Positions 7,464 through 15,905 of a stretch of 64,000 nt of DNA are shown piece by piece (the stretch's first letter is position 1; every line of letters starts with the position of its first letter). Below the pieces are notes generated by a model. It was not told the origin of the DNA. It was given only the letters and a program-made list of their open reading frames with translations, and made no database searches. The stretch covers positions 133,546 through 197,545 of the forward strand of contig JBCCGK010000005.1 in NCBI GenBank assembly GCA_039029315.1, in the 5' to 3' direction. The stretch comes from JBCCCJ01 sp039029315 (GTDB taxonomy: Bacteria; Bacteroidota; Bacteroidia; J057). Made by a program: the position numbers and the translations under genes.

Positions 7464-10400
7464 CTAGTTTTTCTTCCGTTTTTTTCCTTCCTGAATTCGC
7501 CTGAAAATAGAGATCAGGAAGCCAATTGTCAGGATGAAAGTACCCAACCACAACAGGTTTATGAACGGTTTGCTGATCGCCTTGATAATCACATAATCAG
7601 ACTGTGGATCAAGATGTCTGACTTGTAGGTGGATCAAATCCTTGTCTGGAGTTACGCCCACAAATGCGATGTCCATTCCCAGCGCATCAATCTGAGAGCT
7701 GATCATGCCAGGCTTGTTGCCATCTATCAGGAAAATGGGATTGGCTTCATACCTTCCTGTTTCTGTAATCGCGACAACATTGGCTGCGGCTGCCACTTGG
7801 AAATCTTTCAAATCAGGGCGATTCGTAAGGTTTTGTACCTCGGACAACTGTAAGATAATGCTTCCAATTCTTGCTGTATCTCCCACCTTCAAGCCAAAGC
7901 TATAAAATTGTGGTTCCTGACTTTTGGGGTCTGGAAGATTAGAAGTATATACATAGATGTCTCTGTCCCAGAAGATTTTGCGGCTTGGATGTGGCAGGAT
8001 ACTCTGCATTTGCTCATTGATTTCTGTCTCTGGAAAGAGGGTGAAATGCTTGCTGGTATCTCGTAGATCATAGAATGTCATGCCGTAGAGATCACGATTG
8101 TTGATCAATTCCGGCTCGAAGGAAGCAAGATCCCTGTTCATCAGTTCCTGGAGTTTTTTTAGATCGATCTCTCCTTCAGGCTCTGCAAATGGATCAGGTG
8201 CTCCAGAATGATCATGGCCTGTATGATCGACACTTCCTTCCTTGATATATGGACTTCGTGGCAGAATGACTGCAAATCGTTCTCCACTGGCATCATCAAA
8301 TCTGAGTTTGAACTGCACTGAATTTTCTTCAATAACTTTGAGTCGGGCAATGGGAGCTTGTGCTTTTACCATCCCCAAATAATTCACAAAGTAGTGTTTG
8401 ATCGGGGTCATTTGACCTCGGACCAGGAGCACATTGTCTCTTTTTTCCTGGTTGGACATGGAAGATCCTGAAAAATCTTCCGGTCGGAGATTGGTACTGA
8501 TCACCTCATCATATCCTGACGAAAACAGCATGCCTAATAACATGAACCCGAATCCAATATGGACCACTGTTCCTCCCATAACTTTCAGGCCTTTTCTGTT
8601 TTTTCGGACTAAGGAAATGAGAATATCTGTGTTGGCAAATACAGCAAAAAGTGACGAGTAAAGCAGCAATTCATCCGCAATACTCATGATGCCGTATTTG
8701 AGGTATCCAATTATTTTTCCCAAAATACCTGAGCCCGTTTGCTGTGGGTCAATATAGTCTGCATAGATGTTGTTGTAGGCAAAGTCCATGTCGGCCAGCA
8801 TGATTCCAATCACGACCGCACTTCCGGTAAGGATGGACAACAAGAACGGCCTGAACAAGGCATCACCAAGGGATTTTTTTCCTTTTATCTTCCACCATAA
8901 GAACTGTCCAACCCCAGAGAGAAGTCCAAAAAGAATGGCAAACCAGACACTCCATTGATAATAAAAGTATTGGACCTGTACAGGAGGTGCAATATTGGTA
9001 TCAAAAATGGCATTGAAGACAGGAATAGAGGTTGCCATCGTAATCAACAAACCTGAAAAGATAAAAACCATGATCCCCATGAACAGCATAAATTCAGCAG
9101 ACCATACCTTGCTTTCGTCAGGGCGTTGTGGGATCTCTCTCCAGCGAACAATCATGGAGGCGAAAACAGAGGCTGTATAGAACAACAGCAGAACCAATAA
9201 CTGTCCGGATAGGCCAAGATCTGTGAATGTATGGACAGAGGTTTCTCCCAGAATCCCACTTCTTGTGAGGAAGGTACTATACAGCACCAGTAGGAAGGTC
9301 CCCACGATCATGATCATGGTGAGTTTGAGATAGGATTTGCTTTTTTGGTAAATCAGCATGGCATGAAGAGAGGCTACGCCACATAGCCAGGGGACCAGGG
9401 AAGAATTCTCAACCGGGTCCCAATTCCAATATCCGCCAAAATTCAGGGTCTCATAAGCCCAATATCCTCCCATGATGATGCCAATTCCCAAAATCATGAC
9501 TGAAAATGACATCCAGGGCATTGCTGGTCGAATCCATTCCTTGTATTTGCCACGGAACAGGCCTGCCACCACATAGGCAAAGGGGACGACTGTAGAGGCA
9601 AATCCCAGGAAGAGGGTTGGAGGATGAATCACCATCCAATAATTCTGAAGCAGGGGATTGAGCCCATTTCCATTGGAGGGAACAAAATCAGGTCTGTCGA
9701 GATAGATGGGATTCTCCGCGAACACATTTTTGAGTAAGGTAAAAGGAGTGCTCCCCAATTTCCAGGCTTCCACATTGATAGAGGCACTGGCGAGGGTCAA
9801 TCCAACGAGCGTCAAGCCTGCCAGGATCTCAGGAATGGTGAATTGTTTGGCTGAGGATGATCGAATGAGGTAGACGATGAACATGACCAGATACAACACA
9901 GATAGAAGGGAAAACAGTTTGAAACCGATCACATCCATGCCAAATCCATTGCCGCTGGTAGATTCCCAGCCCAGTTGCCCCCGAAACAACAAGACAACAA
10001 AACAGGCAGCCAAAATAACAGATGCAAGGTGAAAATTGCCCGATACAGGCAAGGCTTCTCGCACCTGAAAATATCGCCAACCCATATATCCTGCGGATAG
10101 GACTGCCATCAGAAACATAAGTCCAATTACCCAGGTAGAATCTACATACACCCCAAGCAGCATAGAACTCAGGATCAGCTCTACCGAAGAAATAATGGCA
10201 ATCACGCTATTGCGCCATTCCCCAGCATTGAATAGCAGAATCATACCGAGTACGCTATGCCAGAAGCACCAAAGCAGAAAACTGCCTTCCTGTCCTTCCC
10301 AAAAACAGGAAATCATATAATATACCGGAAGCTCATTGGAAGAATGGGACCAAACATAGTGGTACTCATATCGATGGGCATAAATCATGTAGAACAGGGT

Positions 10401-10586
10401 GAGGATGATCCCCAATATGCTGGCACCGTGGGCAATAAAGCCTGCCATGCCCATTCTTTCCCAGGATCGTTTTTCCTGACCGACTTCTCGATCTGCAAAA
10501 AAGAAACTGGCCATCGACACCAAAGCTCCCGCAAAGGCAAGCGCAGTGAAGAGTTCTCCTAATTTTCCAAGTGTAAAGGCTTCCAT
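7464..10586 (-). CDS. ccmF: Cytochrome c haem lyase component CcmF
   Basis: This 1040-residue polytopic membrane protein belongs to the haem-handling protein superfamily. The tryptophan-rich WWD motif is visible around residues 380-400 (GGYWNWDPVENSS), flanked by histidines in membrane segments, for example HPPTLFLG. CcmF works with the CcmE haem chaperone to attach haem to apocytochrome CxxCH motifs on the periplasmic side. It is much longer than proteobacterial CcmF (about 650) because of a large periplasmic region (about residues 690-1010) before the last membrane helix, as is usual in Bacteroidota. It is the last gene of the minus-strand ccmB-C-D-E-F run, 9 bp after ccmE. Confidence 0.92.
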   Translation of the reverse strand: MEAFTLGKLGELFTALAFAGALVSMASFFFADREVGQEKRSWERMGMAGFIAHGASILGIILTLFYMIYAHRYEYHYVWSHSSNELPVYYMISCFWEGQEGSFLLWCFWHSVLGMILLFNAGEWRNSVIAIISSVELILSSMLLGVYVDSTWVIGLMFLMAVLSAGYMGWRYFQVREALPVSGNFHLASVILAACFVVLLFRGQLGWESTSGNGFGMDVIGFKLFSLLSVLYLVMFIVYLIRSSSAKQFTIPEILAGLTLVGLTLASASINVEAWKLGSTPFTLLKNVFAENPIYLDRPDFVPSNGNGLNPLLQNYWMVIHPPTLFLGFASTVVPFAYVVAGLFRGKYKEWIRPAMPWMSFSVMILGIGIIMGGYWAYETLNFGGYWNWDPVENSSLVPWLCGVASLHAMLIYQKSKSYLKLTMIMIVGTFLLVLYSTFLTRSGILGETSVHTFTDLGLSGQLLVLLLFYTASVFASMIVRWREIPQRPDESKVWSAEFMLFMGIMVFIFSGLLITMATSIPVFNAIFDTNIAPPVQVQYFYYQWSVWFAILFGLLSGVGQFLWWKIKGKKSLGDALFRPFLLSILTGSAVVIGIMLADMDFAYNNIYADYIDPQQTGSGILGKIIGYLKYGIMSIADELLLYSSLFAVFANTDILISLVRKNRKGLKVMGGTVVHIGFGFMLLGMLFSSGYDEVISTNLRPEDFSGSSMSNQEKRDNVLLVRGQMTPIKHYFVNYLGMVKAQAPIARLKVIEENSVQFKLRFDDASGERFAVILPRSPYIKEGSVDHTGHDHSGAPDPFAEPEGEIDLKKLQELMNRDLASFEPELINNRDLYGMTFYDLRDTSKHFTLFPETEINEQMQSILPHPSRKIFWDRDIYVYTSNLPDPKSQEPQFYSFGLKVGDTARIGSIILQLSEVQNLTNRPDLKDFQVAAAANVVAITETGRYEANPIFLIDGNKPGMISSQIDALGMDIAFVGVTPDKDLIHLQVRHLDPQSDYVIIKAISKPFINLLWLGTFILTIGFLISIFRRIQEGKKRKKN

Positions 10587-10595
10587 AACAAGGGG

Positions 10596-10979
10596 CTATT
10601 CGTTCCCGGCTATATCTGTGGGTTCGTATTTAGATGGACATTTCATGACAATTTTGTCTGCCACAAATTGGTCTTGTTTGTATCCGCCAACTACCACAAC
10701 CTTTTCAGCCTGCTCAAAGTTTATGGGTTTGGGGTCAAAATAATGGACCATTTCTACACGCTTCAAGGTATCTTGCATATAAAAGCTAAAAAGATCCTGG
10801 GATTGATCATAAGAAGCCTGGTCCCTCTGAACCCATTTTCCTACGATGTGGACCTGATTGTTGCTGGCTTTGGCGGTCGCAAAGTCTGTATAGATGCTGG
10901 CATTTTGAGAAAGATTAACGCCTAGGGCTACCAAAAAGATCGCAAGCGCAACGATAGCAATAATATGTGCTGGTTTCAT
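10596..10979 (-). CDS. ccmE: Haem chaperone CcmE, CxxxY variant
   Basis: This 127-residue protein has an N-terminal membrane anchor (residues 5-25) and an OB-fold-like beta domain. CcmE binds haem covalently in the periplasm and hands it to CcmF. The proteobacterial haem ligand is a histidine in HxxxY. Here the equivalent site reads MKCPSKYE, so Cys114 takes the histidine position and Tyr118 is kept. CxxxY-type CcmE is known from archaea and some bacteria. It sits between ccmD (4-bp gap) and ccmF (9-bp gap), which fixes its identity. Confidence 0.88.
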   Translation of the reverse strand: MKPAHIIAIVALAIFLVALGVNLSQNASIYTDFATAKASNNQVHIVGKWVQRDQASYDQSQDLFSFYMQDTLKRVEMVHYFDPKPINFEQAEKVVVVGGYKQDQFVADKIVMKCPSKYEPTDIAGNE

Positions 10980-10983
10980 TGGA

Positions 10984-11190
10984 TTAGGGGGATTGTTGGT
11001 CTTGAAGTTCTGACAATTTTTCTTCCAGTTGTTTCATCTTCTTATTGGTCGAAAACAGATAAGCTACCATCGCACCAAATATGACCAAAAGGACTGCCAT
11101 TACTGTATACACTTTCTCATTTGAGAACAGAATAGCTGGTTCTGGAAGTTTACTTTGTAATAAAATAGCGGACCAGTGAAACATAATCAT
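10984..11190 (-). CDS. ccmD: CcmD-like small membrane protein
   Basis: This is a 68-residue protein with one membrane segment (about residues 28-48) and a charged coiled-coil-like tail (NKKMKQLEEKLSELQ), the usual shape of CcmD. CcmD helps release holo-CcmE from the CcmABC complex. Sequence conservation in this family is poor, so the call rests on size, topology and position between ccmC and ccmE. Two start codons are possible (11190 and 11184). Confidence 0.7.
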   Translation of the reverse strand: MIMFHWSAILLQSKLPEPAILFSNEKVYTVMAVLLVIFGAMVAYLFSTNKKMKQLEEKLSELQDQQSP

Positions 11191-11198
11191 TCAATTCT

Positions 11199-12008
11199 TC
11201 AGTTAGTGGTCTGTGAAAGAGGAGGAGAATCCTGTTCATCTCGTTGACCATATTCTTTATCAGCAAGCAGGTTGTCGAGTTGCCATCTCAATTGTTCAAT
11301 GCGGTTACGTTGGCTAAATAACCAGATTCCCAGGAAGATAAAACCTAGAATCGCGGGATAAAAGACCATTCTGCCTGTACTATCCAGCGTGCCAATGAAG
11401 TTGCCCCCAACATTGTCTGAATCAGAGGACGTAGGGTGAAGGCCTTCAAGCATTCTGGGAACGATGAAAAAGAGTGGGATGAGGGTTGCAGCGGCAAACA
11501 CATTGTAAACCGCAGCGACTCTTGCGCGCTGTTCAGGCTCTGCAAAGGATGACCGGAGCAGGAAATAGGCAAGATAGATCAGCAATGAAATCAGAGCACT
11601 TACCTGAATCGGGTCCCAATTCCACCAGGAACCAAAAGACCAGCCAGAGATGGTGGCTGCATTCCAGGTAACTCGGGACCAGAGAATGCCTGTAATCAAG
11701 CCAAGAATGTTGAACAGAATACCCACGCGAGCCGCTTCCTTTGCTTGTATATCCAGTCGGATGGGATCTCCGGTACGTTCCCGATCTGGATCTAACTCCC
11801 TCAAAAGGCGAATGCTGTAATACACAGACATGAACATCAACACCAACATGGCGAACCACATCGGAACATGATAGAAAACGTTTCGCCCAGTTTGGCCCCA
11901 CAAGGGTTTGTCGGGAATGCCCACACTCATGCCGACGATGAGTGCATAAGTGATCAGAATGATGGCGAGAGATTGATAGATAATCCTCCAGTTTCTCTTG
12001 GCTTTCAT
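11199..12008 (-). CDS. ccmC: Haem exporter/handling protein CcmC
   Basis: This 269-residue protein has six predicted membrane segments and the WWD motif GSWWNWDP near residue 129. Flanking histidines (YHVPMWF and nearby) are the likely haem ligands. CcmC loads haem on CcmE. I place the start at the ATG at 12008 (MKAKRNW). The alternative TTG at 12017 lies inside a TATCTTTG promoter -7 box, so it is unlikely to be transcribed. The gene is 27 bp after ccmB and 8 bp before ccmD. Confidence 0.9.
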   Translation of the reverse strand: MKAKRNWRIIYQSLAIILITYALIVGMSVGIPDKPLWGQTGRNVFYHVPMWFAMLVLMFMSVYYSIRLLRELDPDRERTGDPIRLDIQAKEAARVGILFNILGLITGILWSRVTWNAATISGWSFGSWWNWDPIQVSALISLLIYLAYFLLRSSFAEPEQRARVAAVYNVFAAATLIPLFFIVPRMLEGLHPTSSDSDNVGGNFIGTLDSTGRMVFYPAILGFIFLGIWLFSQRNRIEQLRWQLDNLLADKEYGQRDEQDSPPLSQTTN

Positions 12009-12014
12009 ATTAAG

Positions 12015-12022
12015 CAAAGATA
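12015..12022 (-). promoter_or_regulatory. -7 box immediately upstream of ccmC
   Basis: TATCTTTG on the minus strand matches the TAnnTTTG consensus and ends only 6 nt before the ccmC ATG. Transcription from it would give a leaderless or nearly leaderless mRNA. No TTG at the ideal 19-nt spacing is seen; CAAA on the plus strand (12046) is 23 nt away. Confidence 0.4.
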
Positions 12023-12035
12023 CACATTTTCCCTT

Positions 12036-12689
12036 CTATTCCCGCCAAACAAAGGGAAATAATATGGTGGACAGAACAGCCAAAACGACTGTCATTCCCA
12101 TCAGCATCCAGAGTCTGTCGTTGTTGGTGGAAGCAAGGCCCTCGATTGCGCTGCGTGAGATTCGAATCAACATCAACAAGATCGGGATGACAAGGGGAAA
12201 ACTCAACACTGCCAGGAGTGTGGTTCGGTTTTCTGCCTGGGCTGAGATAGCGGTCACCAGGGTGAGATTGGCAGAGAGACTCCCGCTTCCCAGAAGAATA
12301 AGGGCGAGCATGACAGCCGGTTTTGCGATGTCTATTCCGCCTAGAAAAGCATGAAAAAATAAGGTTAGGCCAGATATTAAGAACAGCAGAATCCAATTAT
12401 AGATCAGCTTGGCAATCATGATAGAGCTGGGACTGGCCAGGGCGTACAGGTATCTGAGATGCCCGATTTTCTCTGACATAAAACTTTTGGCCACAGCATT
12501 GATGGCGACGAACAGAATAATGATCCAGTACAGGATGTTCCAGCTAAGCGGATTCAAGCTTCCTGCCATGGCAAGAGCGATCACAACCACCATGCTCAAT
12601 ACATACAGCAACAAGCCATTGAAAGCATATTTCTGCTTCCACTCCAGCAATAGTTCCTTGTAAAGAAGAGTTGTGATTTCGTGCCACAT
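12036..12689 (-). CDS. ccmB: Haem exporter protein CcmB
   Basis: This 217-residue protein has six hydrophobic segments and begins MWHEITTLLYKELLLEWKQKY, where the KELLLEWKQK block is typical of Bacteroidota CcmB. CcmB is the membrane subunit of the CcmAB ABC complex that drives release of holo-CcmE. The ATPase partner ccmA is not in this window. The ATG at 12689 follows a TACATTTG box by 4 nt; the longer frame to 12716 would begin inside or upstream of that box. It is the first gene of the ccmBCDEF run. Confidence 0.88.
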   Translation of the reverse strand: MWHEITTLLYKELLLEWKQKYAFNGLLLYVLSMVVVIALAMAGSLNPLSWNILYWIIILFVAINAVAKSFMSEKIGHLRYLYALASPSSIMIAKLIYNWILLFLISGLTLFFHAFLGGIDIAKPAVMLALILLGSGSLSANLTLVTAISAQAENRTTLLAVLSFPLVIPILLMLIRISRSAIEGLASTNNDRLWMLMGMTVVLAVLSTILFPFVWRE

Positions 12690-12693
12690 GCTG

Positions 12694-12701
12694 CAAATGT
12701 A
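12694..12701 (-). promoter_or_regulatory. -7 box immediately upstream of ccmB
   Basis: TACATTTG on the minus strand matches TAnnTTTG, with 4 nt between it and the ccmB ATG. It suggests a leaderless ccm operon transcript. No matching -33 TTG was found. Confidence 0.4.
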
Positions 12702-12721
12702 CAGGAATATTCCCATTCATT

Positions 12722-13315
12722 CTATTCCCAGACTGCTGCTATACCTTCTTCGAGGTACTGAAGAAGTTTATGAAAACTCCATTCATTCCCCTTGATGAAA
12801 AACCCCATCAATTGTTGATACTTATCTGTGTTTTTGTAGCCAATCCCGTAGGAAGTTAAGCGAGATTTATTGTCAGATAAGGCTTCGAAAATATTGACAT
12901 TATACAAATCGTCAACATCTTCTTTCATGAATTCAGGCCAGTTTTTGCTAATATCTGCCTGAAGTGTCAGAATCCGAAAAGGGACATGGTTGATGATTCT
13001 GAGGGTATTGGTTGTGGAATCTCCAATAGAGCCTGACACATTGTAATTGCTGAGAATGGTCCCATTAACCTTGAACTCCATCTGAACCAGTGGTGTAGAC
13101 CAACTTCGCCACCCTTCTTCTGTGCTGTAGGCATGCCATAGATCTTCGACAGGGGCGTGGACTGTCACCTCCTGAATCAGGAATAACTCACCAGACTTAG
13201 AGGTGTCAATCTTGCTGATGATTCGAGAAGCATAGGGAGAGGTATCTGTCTGTGCATGAAGGGAGGGGATTGTCAAGAGGAAAAAGGAAAGAATTGCGAA
13301 AATCAACTGTCTCAT
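12722..13315 (-). CDS. Secreted SRPBCC/START-like protein
   Basis: This 197-residue protein has a signal peptide (hydrophobic about 4-20, cleavage near LHAQ). A SRPBCC-type fold is suggested by EVTVHAPVEDLWHAYSTEEGWRSW near the start and a long C-terminal helix. SRPBCC proteins form a hydrophobic pocket that binds lipids or small ligands; export to the periplasm is the less usual feature here. It ends 32 bp before the ccmB ATG, on the same strand, but its link to haem maturation is only positional. The ligand is unknown. Confidence 0.65.
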   Translation of the reverse strand: MRQLIFAILSFFLLTIPSLHAQTDTSPYASRIISKIDTSKSGELFLIQEVTVHAPVEDLWHAYSTEEGWRSWSTPLVQMEFKVNGTILSNYNVSGSIGDSTTNTLRIINHVPFRILTLQADISKNWPEFMKEDVDDLYNVNIFEALSDNKSRLTSYGIGYKNTDKYQQLMGFFIKGNEWSFHKLLQYLEEGIAAVWE

Positions 13316-13334
13316 ACTCGATATTGGTTTTCAG

Positions 13335-13342
13335 CAAATCTA
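13335..13342 (-). promoter_or_regulatory. -7 box upstream of the SRPBCC gene
   Basis: TAGATTTG on the minus strand fits TAnnTTTG and lies 19 nt upstream of the ATG at 13315. No -33 TTG at 19 nt is present. Confidence 0.35.
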
Positions 13343-13382
13343 GTAGGAGAAGGAAAGGGAGTATTGTAAAAAATTTACCTCC

Positions 13383-14201
13383 TCATGATTGTTGCGGAAA
13401 AAAATTCAGACGATCATGTCCTTCCTCCCAAAAATCTTGTGGATTATAGCCCGAAAAATGCTTGAAATCCTTGATGAAATGTGCCTGATCATAATATCCA
13501 CAATCTATCCCAAGCTGTGCCCATTGAATCTGTTGTCTGGCCTGGATTTTCGGAAAAGCCTCAGAGAATCTTTTGATCCGCTGAAAAGCTTTGGGAGACA
13601 GACCGACATATTTTTTGAACAAATGGATGAAGTGTTTTTGTGAGAAATGCGTCTGTTCAATGATTTCTTTGAGATGGGAGATCGTTGGGTTGTGGGTGAT
13701 TTTTCTCACTGCTTCCAGAATTTCAGCAGGAGGCATCTGTTCTGGCCTTAGTTGGGCGAGTAGCCATTGTTCCAGCATCTCGAGCTTCTCTTCCCCTGAG
13801 GGGCAGAGAAGAAGCGACTGTCGCAGGTGCAAAATCGATTCCCCAAATACCTCTTGTGCAGGAACCACCTTATTGTTCAGTATATGAATTGGGAGATGAA
13901 ATAAAGGATAGCAACCAGCTGGATGGAATCTGACTGCCATCAATTCAGTTTCCGGTGTGCTAATGAAAAAGTATCCTTGCTGCATACCAGATACCCAGGC
14001 CCCTGTACAAAGCTGTATGGGAGCCTGGGTATCATTATCATAAATATATCGATGTCGATCATCCAACTCAATCACCAGGTTGATGCTGCCATCTGGAACC
14101 AGACGTTCTCGTTCGTGCTCCGGTTTGTAGGCCTGGAGATAGAACATCTGCTCAATGCTGAAAGCGAGCGATTCCCCTGGAAGTCGAGGCAAATAAATCA
14201 T
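13383..14201 (-). CDS. AraC-family transcriptional regulator
   Basis: I start at the ATG at 14201 (MIYLPRLPG), which leaves a 10-bp gap after pruA; the longer frame to 14255 would overlap pruA. The N-terminal half resembles the DUF6597 cupin-like sensor seen in many AraC proteins (LVPDGSINLVIEL, VRFHPAGCYPLF). The C-terminal 90 residues hold the paired helix-turn-helix of AraC (LKEIIEQTHFSQKHFIHLFK, then GYYDQAHFIKDFKHFSGYNP). Targets are unknown. It lies downstream of pruA and upstream of the SRPBCC-ccm run, so either could be regulated by it. Confidence 0.85.
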   Translation of the reverse strand: MIYLPRLPGESLAFSIEQMFYLQAYKPEHERERLVPDGSINLVIELDDRHRYIYDNDTQAPIQLCTGAWVSGMQQGYFFISTPETELMAVRFHPAGCYPLFHLPIHILNNKVVPAQEVFGESILHLRQSLLLCPSGEEKLEMLEQWLLAQLRPEQMPPAEILEAVRKITHNPTISHLKEIIEQTHFSQKHFIHLFKKYVGLSPKAFQRIKRFSEAFPKIQARQQIQWAQLGIDCGYYDQAHFIKDFKHFSGYNPQDFWEEGHDRLNFFPQQS

Positions 14202-14211
14202 CTGATCGGAC

Positions 14212-15840
14212 CTACGATTCCAGGAAAGGGTAACGGTAATCAGTCGGCGGGGCAAACGTCTCTTTGATCGTCCGCGGTGATACCCAGCGGATGAGGTTCA
14301 GATAAGATCCAGCTTTGTCATTGGTTCCAGAACCTCTTGCCCCTCCGAAGGGCTGCTGCCCAACTACTGCGCCGGTCGGTTTGTCATTGATATAAAAATT
14401 CCCGGCAGTATGTTGGAGGCGTCTGGCTGTCCGATCAATTACCAATCGATCCTGCGCAAAGATGGCTCCTGTCAACGCATAGGGACTCGTCTGGTCCAGA
14501 ATATCCAGCGTAGCCTCATAGGCTGCATCCTCATAGCGATAGACAGTAACAACCGGACCAAAAATTTCCTCACACATGGTCAGGTATTTGGGCGTTTTGG
14601 CCAGAACAACAGTCGGTTCAATGAAGTATCCTTTGGATTTGTCATATTGTCCGCCTATCAAGATCTCCGCATCATCATCAGCCTTAACCTGATCGATATA
14701 AGCCGCAATTTTGTCAAAAGCTCGCTCATCTATAACAGCATTAATAAAATTGCCGAAATCAGCTGGATCTCCCATTTTGAAGCTGGCGACATCAGTTTTG
14801 ACTTTATCCATCACTACATCAAAAATTGAATCAGCAAGGTAGACACGTGAGGCCGCAGAACATTTTTGTCCCTGAAATTCAAAAGCTCCTCTGGAAATCG
14901 CCACAGCTGCAGCAGCAGTATCCGCACTTTGATGAATCATGATGTAATCCTTTCCACCCGTTTCTCCAACGATTCTGGGATAGGATTTGTACAGGTCGAT
15001 ATTCGTCCCGATTGTTTTCCACAAGTGCTTGAAGACAGCCGTAGAACCAGTAAAATGCAGCCCTCCAAAATCTGGATGTTGAAAGACTACTTCACCAGCG
15101 GTAGGACCATCTGCATACACCAGATTGATCACGCCATCCGGTAAGCCTGCTTCCCTGAATAATTCCATCAGGAACCATGCTGAGTAGATTTGACTGTCAG
15201 CGGGTTTCCAAACACAGGTATTACCCATCAAGGCAGGTGCTGCAGGAAGGTTGGCTGCGATGGAGGTGAAATTGAAAGGAGTGATACAAAATACAAAGCC
15301 TTCAAGTGCCCGGTATTCCAGCCGATTCCACATCCCTGGATTTGAACCTGGTTGATCTCGGTAGATCTGGGTCATATAGGCTACATTGAACCGAAAAAAA
15401 TCAGCCAACTCTGCAACAGCATCAATCTCAGATTGGAAGACATTTTTGGATTGAGCCAGCATGGTAGAGGCATTCATGCGCGCTCTCCATGGTCCTGCAA
15501 GCAGATCTGCTGCCTTGAGAAAGACAGAGGCCCGATGTTCCCAGGAGGTGTTTTCCCAAGCAGTTTTCGCAGCCATCGCAGCATCAACAGCTTGCTGTAC
15601 ATGAGTGGCATCCCCTCTGGAATAATGTCCAATCACATGTCCGTGATTATGTGGAGGACTGAGCGGATGTTTGTCATCTGTAAACACTTCCTGTCCACCG
15701 ATAAACATGGGAATATCCAGTTGCTGACTTGACAGTTCTGCCAATGCTGCCTGAACCTGAGCCCGCTCCTGGCTTCCGGGAGCATAAGAGAGGACGGGTT
15801 CGTTTTTGGGAGTGGGAACCTGAAAAAAGCCTTTTTGCAT
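14212..15840 (-). CDS. pruA: L-glutamate gamma-semialdehyde dehydrogenase
   Basis: This 542-residue aldehyde dehydrogenase oxidises glutamate semialdehyde (from delta-1-pyrroline-5-carboxylate) to glutamate with NAD+, the second step of proline breakdown. The nucleophile is Cys327 in FQGQKCSAAS, and the NAD-binding FTGSTAVFK and GETGGKDYIM blocks are intact. Length matches the stand-alone Bacteroidota form without a proline dehydrogenase domain. The ATG at 15840 (MQKGFFQVP) is preferred over an earlier start at 15876, since a TATATTTG box at 15874-15881 would overlap the longer version. It diverges from rpiA. Confidence 0.92.
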   Translation of the reverse strand: MQKGFFQVPTPKNEPVLSYAPGSQERAQVQAALAELSSQQLDIPMFIGGQEVFTDDKHPLSPPHNHGHVIGHYSRGDATHVQQAVDAAMAAKTAWENTSWEHRASVFLKAADLLAGPWRARMNASTMLAQSKNVFQSEIDAVAELADFFRFNVAYMTQIYRDQPGSNPGMWNRLEYRALEGFVFCITPFNFTSIAANLPAAPALMGNTCVWKPADSQIYSAWFLMELFREAGLPDGVINLVYADGPTAGEVVFQHPDFGGLHFTGSTAVFKHLWKTIGTNIDLYKSYPRIVGETGGKDYIMIHQSADTAAAAVAISRGAFEFQGQKCSAASRVYLADSIFDVVMDKVKTDVASFKMGDPADFGNFINAVIDERAFDKIAAYIDQVKADDDAEILIGGQYDKSKGYFIEPTVVLAKTPKYLTMCEEIFGPVVTVYRYEDAAYEATLDILDQTSPYALTGAIFAQDRLVIDRTARRLQHTAGNFYINDKPTGAVVGQQPFGGARGSGTNDKAGSYLNLIRWVSPRTIKETFAPPTDYRYPFLES

Positions 15841-15873
15841 GTCAAATATTTTGGGGGTATTGGATTGAATCTG

Positions 15874-15881
15874 CAAATATA
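15874..15881 (-). promoter_or_regulatory. -7 box of pruA in the pruA-rpiA divergent region
   Basis: TATATTTG on the minus strand fits TAnnTTTG, 33 nt upstream of the pruA ATG. On the opposite strand TATCTTCG lies 4 nt before the rpiA ATG and is a one-mismatch match, so both promoters may share this 65-bp gap. Confidence 0.4.
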
Positions 15882-15905
15882 ATCAGAGAACAGTATCTTC
15901 GCGCC

